Positions 60,931-64,000 of a DNA stretch of 64,000 nt are shown here, piece after piece (the first letter of the stretch is position 1; each line of letters opens with the position of its first letter). This stretch comes from Nosema muscidifuracis (taxonomy: Eukaryota > Microsporidia > Nosematidae): assembly GCA_028335825.1 (NCBI GenBank), contig JAIOKI010000011.1, positions 250,501-314,500 on the forward strand. The letters are read 5' to 3'. A program made the position numbers and the translations under genes. Below the pieces are notes generated by a model. It searched no databases, was not told the DNA's origin, and saw nothing but the letters and a program-made list of their open reading frames with translations.

Positions 60931-61430
60931 TTTCTTTCGGACTGTTCAGTGTTATGAATAATCACTAAAAAATATTAATATTTTCATTAATCGTTTTTAT
61001 CAGTGTTTTGTATTTCATTATAGTTCATCTCTTTTGTCCCTCCAGGTCTCTTGTTATTTATATATAATTTTTATCAAAATAAAAGATACTTCATTTTTTC
61101 AATATTAAGTATCAAGATTACATGTCTAATTATTCAAAGATAAAAGCTTGAATTTATTTTACTTTGATACGCTATTTATAATTTATTTATTCACTTCATT
61201 GACAAATTATAATTTTTGAAATACATCACAACTTTTCATTCACTTATTCTCAAGACATTAGCAATATTATCCTCTGAGAGAGTAGATAAACATAATATAA
61301 TTTAGAATCAATAAAGGTCTTGATTACTTATTATATAATAGATTCGTACATAATATTTTTTGCTTCATCACTATCAATAATTTATATAAACTCATATTAA
61401 GATACTATTAATAAAAGTTCTATATAAAAA
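60931..61430. other. AT-rich DNA, nothing recognised
   Basis: No supported feature. Confidence 0.55.
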
Positions 61431-61433
61431 AAA

Positions 61434-61531
61434 TTGCATTAAGATCATCAAAAAGAAAGACTACTTGTATTACAACAAATATATAATAAAAAGTCTTGAT
61501 TTAGTATTTTTGCATTAAGATCATCAAAAAG
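61434..61531. repeat. 22-base direct repeat, two copies 76 bases apart
   Basis: TTGCATTAAGATCATCAAAA followed by AG occurs at 61434-61455 and again, identically, at 61510-61531. It is either a local duplication or the footprint of a small insertion. Confidence 0.85.
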
Positions 61532-62740
61532 TTTTTTATCACTTTGGCTATTTTTAATACACTATGATAAATTAAAAATATTTAGTTTAATATTCACTAT
61601 TTGTGAATTATATCAGCTAGAGATGAAGATGTTATAAATAATGATTATATAATAGAATAATAAGATCGTAGAATATCTAAAAAATACTTTTTATTTAAAC
61701 AATTTTTTTTTGTTTAATAAAAAATCTACTTTTGTAAAATATAATAAAATAATTCTTCAATCATTAAAACTGTCTTATTCCCATATTAATTGGCTTTATA
61801 CAGAGTAATGAAAAGCATTTAAATTTAATATTTTTTAACTTCAAGGATTTTTCATATACAAGACACAAACGAAATCAATAATATTTCCGTTAATAGCAAA
61901 TAAAGACATATAGATTATTCTATATTTTAAAAATTAACATATTACGGATTTCTTGGAGTTTAATTTTAATAAGTTATATGAGAGAACTCAATTAATAAAA
62001 AAAGTAATAGATTTGTATATCTTTCTAATTTTACTATAAACTGAATATTTTTGTTAGAATATGACTCATAAATAGATTTTTATTATACATATAAACATTT
62101 ATGAATGAATTCTTTCAATTAAATTTAATCTTAAAGAGACTATAAAAAAGAAATCTATGGCATTCCATCTTTAATAATTATTAAAAAAATCAAAGCTAAG
62201 TGTTGAGAATATTTATTGATTATAACTAAAATGCATTAAAGAATGCTCTAAGGCTAGCAAAGAGTGAAGAATAAAAAAGACAGTAGATTTAAATATGTAA
62301 TTTTTAAGAACATATTCAGATTTAATTTTAGAATGACTGACTAACAGCTTTTATTAAAATAAAAAAAAGTATCATGAAAAAGAACTCGTTATTTTTAATT
62401 TAATATTATTAGTGTAATTGATCCTTAAGAATTGTGAAGTTTAGTACCAATAATTAATAAAGATTAAAAATCTTTATAATAAATTGATATTTAAATCTAA
62501 TTTAAATAAATTAGAAAATCTTTCTCTATTTATGATGTGAGTTAATAATTTTGATTATTTTAATAAATACTCTTAGGCTTAAATTTATATTTTAAAATAT
62601 TATTTAATTAAATAGCACTAAATATTAACAAACAAATCTTGTTCTATCATAAAAGGTGTAATTTTAATAATCAAATTAAATATTAAATTCTTTTATAGAA
62701 TTTGAAATTACAAATCTAATTAGATATTTAATTTCTTAAA
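61532..62740. other. AT-rich DNA, nothing recognised
   Basis: No supported frame or RNA. Confidence 0.55.
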
Positions 62741-62869
62741 TCTAATATATTTTCATTTAATGTTATAAAACTATCTAATATATTTTCATTTAATAATATA
62801 AAACTATCTTATAAATACTTCATTTAATGTTATAAAACTATATTATTAATACTTCATTTAATGTTATAA
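62741..62869. repeat. Tandem repeat, about 33-base unit, four copies
   Basis: Units start at 62741, 62774, 62807 and 62841 (33, 33, 34 and about 29 bases). All share TTCATTTAATGTTATAA or a one- to two-base variant of it. The first two units are the most alike. Confidence 0.85.
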
Positions 62870-62880
62870 TAACCACAATA

Positions 62881-62966
62881 AAAACTTTGAAATTTAATAG
62901 TTATTTATTTTTAACCCCTGATAATAAAATTATAAGATATAAAAAACAACATAATATTCCTTAAAA
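62881..62966. repeat. Dispersed repeat, copy 1 (partner at 63.19 kb)
   Basis: About 85 bases with the core TTATTTATTTTTAACCCCTGA and then ATAAAAAACAACATAAT. A diverged copy lies 308 bases downstream. The CCCC run stands out in this AT-rich DNA. Confidence 0.75.
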
Positions 62967-63188
62967 AGAGTCAATATTTGTTAAAATACAGTTAAAGTTT
63001 AATTTTAAATTCGTATATGTGTGTATAAAGTTAGTTTGATAAAAATAAAGATATTATCAAAGAATCCAAATAGATGTATAGTAAATGTTGTATACAAAGA
63101 GTTATTTTATCATACTCCATTATATAACAATACATTACTGTTCTCTGAACTGAAAAGTTTTAGCTAATAATATAATAATTAAATATAT

Positions 63189-63272
63189 AAAAAGTTTGGA
63201 ATTTAATATTTATTTATTTTTTAACCCCTAATATATTTTTTAAATATTAAAAAACAACATGTAATTACTTAA
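63189..63272. repeat. Dispersed repeat, copy 2
   Basis: It carries the same ordered blocks as the copy at 62881: TTTGGAATTTAATATTTATT, TTTTAACCCCTAATA and TTAAAAAACAACATGTAAT. The two copies are direct repeats about 308 bases apart and could flank or belong to a short non-autonomous element. Confidence 0.75.
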
Positions 63273-63684
63273 AATATTTCAAGCTAGAAAATAGTGGTAT
63301 TTTTTCAAAGCTTATAAAACTTGCAATTATGCTATTAACATAAAATTATAATTATTTGAAGGGATAACTAAAATTTAGGTGTTTATAAAAAATTAATTTA
63401 AATGTAGAGAAATATAATACTAACCATTCTATTTGATATGACTTTCATTCTTATTAAAAAGTCTATATAAATATGTTTTTAAGTACAAACTCTCATAGCT
63501 AGTAATTTCACTTTTTTTAAATTAAATTGTGTAAAAAGAAAGTTATTTGTTATAATAAATAAATTTTTTAAAAAAATAATTAAAACTAGTCATATATTAA
63601 ATATTTTAATTTCACAATTCAATATATTAAAAATTATTTGTTATATTTCTGATATAAACTAATCTTCAAAAGAACAAATATCTT
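63273..63684. other. AT-rich DNA, nothing recognised
   Basis: No supported feature. Confidence 0.55.
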
Positions 63685-63816
63685 ATTAATATTTGTTTTC
63701 AAAATATATAATAGATTTCTGTTACTATATTAATATTTGTTTTCAAAATATATAATAGATTTCTGTGACTATATTAATATTTGTTTTCAAAAATAAAAAT
63801 AGATTTCTGTGACTAT
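63685..63816. repeat. Tandem repeat, 44-base unit, three copies
   Basis: Units 63685-63728, 63729-63772 and 63773-63816 have exactly equal length, each starting ATTAATATTTGTTTTCAAAA and ending TAGATTTCTGTKACTAT. The first two differ by one base. Near identity in otherwise decayed DNA points to a recent expansion. Confidence 0.9.
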
Positions 63817-64000
63817 TACTATACAATAATATATGATACAAGATTCTTTCTCTCAAAACATTTGTAATTTAATGATTAAGAAATTTTATCAATATGTCTT
63901 AGAAGTTATTTTTTGTTATAATTTATTTTAATTCTATAATAATAAACGTATTTCGTATGCTTTCAATGTATTATATAAATAATGGATATGAATGTTATAT

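Noticed and set aside
1-64000. tRNA genes and CRISPR arrays
   Set aside because: No GGTTCGAATCC-type B box with a matching cloverleaf was seen on either strand. The tandem repeats at the right end are contiguous, without spacers, and the organism is eukaryotic.

Overview
The window looks like microsporidian nuclear DNA, most likely from the Nosema/Vairimorpha group (Nosematidae). The evidence is one complete rRNA unit on the minus strand. Its SSU is only about 1.23 kb, begins with the microsporidian CACCAGGTTGATTCTGCC end at 6246-6263, and is followed by a short AT-rich ITS and an LSU that carries a 5.8S-like segment fused at its 5' end. The order SSU-ITS-LSU is the usual eukaryotic one (Vairimorpha type), not the inverted LSU-ITS-SSU order known from Nosema bombycis. 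The exact species cannot be read from the window.

Layout. (1) 1-2273: LINE (non-LTR) DNA on the minus strand, visibly richer in GC than everything to the right. A 5'-truncated LINE 3' end with a CX2CX8HX4C finger is followed head-to-tail by a long uninterrupted ORF1-like frame that runs off the left edge. (2) about 2340-6263: the rRNA unit, transcribed leftward towards the LINEs. (3) about 6420-6720: a G-rich block upstream of the SSU. (4) 6.7-64 kb: very AT-rich DNA in which I find no intact host gene, tRNA or other stable RNA. What can be recognised is a graveyard of mobile elements of several ages: at least ten Ty3/Gypsy-type fossils (minus strand at 8-10, 12-14.4, 17-18.4, 26.6-27.2, 28.7-29.7 and 40-40.7 kb; plus strand at 20.8-24.6, 25.1-26.1, 36.9-38.7, 42-44.7, 45.3-47, 50-53.5, 56.8-59.5 and about 60.8 kb), one decayed LINE with a C-terminal restriction-like endonuclease (29.9-32.8 kb), and one decayed MULE/Mutator-type DNA transposase (54.0-54.85 kb). 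(5) 61.4-63.9 kb: short tandem and dispersed repeats.

Reading of the whole. Microsporidian rDNA is often subtelomeric, and this window has what that setting would predict: rDNA, head-to-tail LINEs, no host genes and layered dead transposons. The best-preserved coding DNA is the LINE sequence beside the rDNA. The next youngest is the Ty3/Gypsy copy at 20.8-24.6 kb, which is broken but still has almost every domain readable. No two genes here form a pathway or operon. The interest lies in the LINE/rDNA junction, the two different LINE lineages, and the few degraded coding patches I could not assign.
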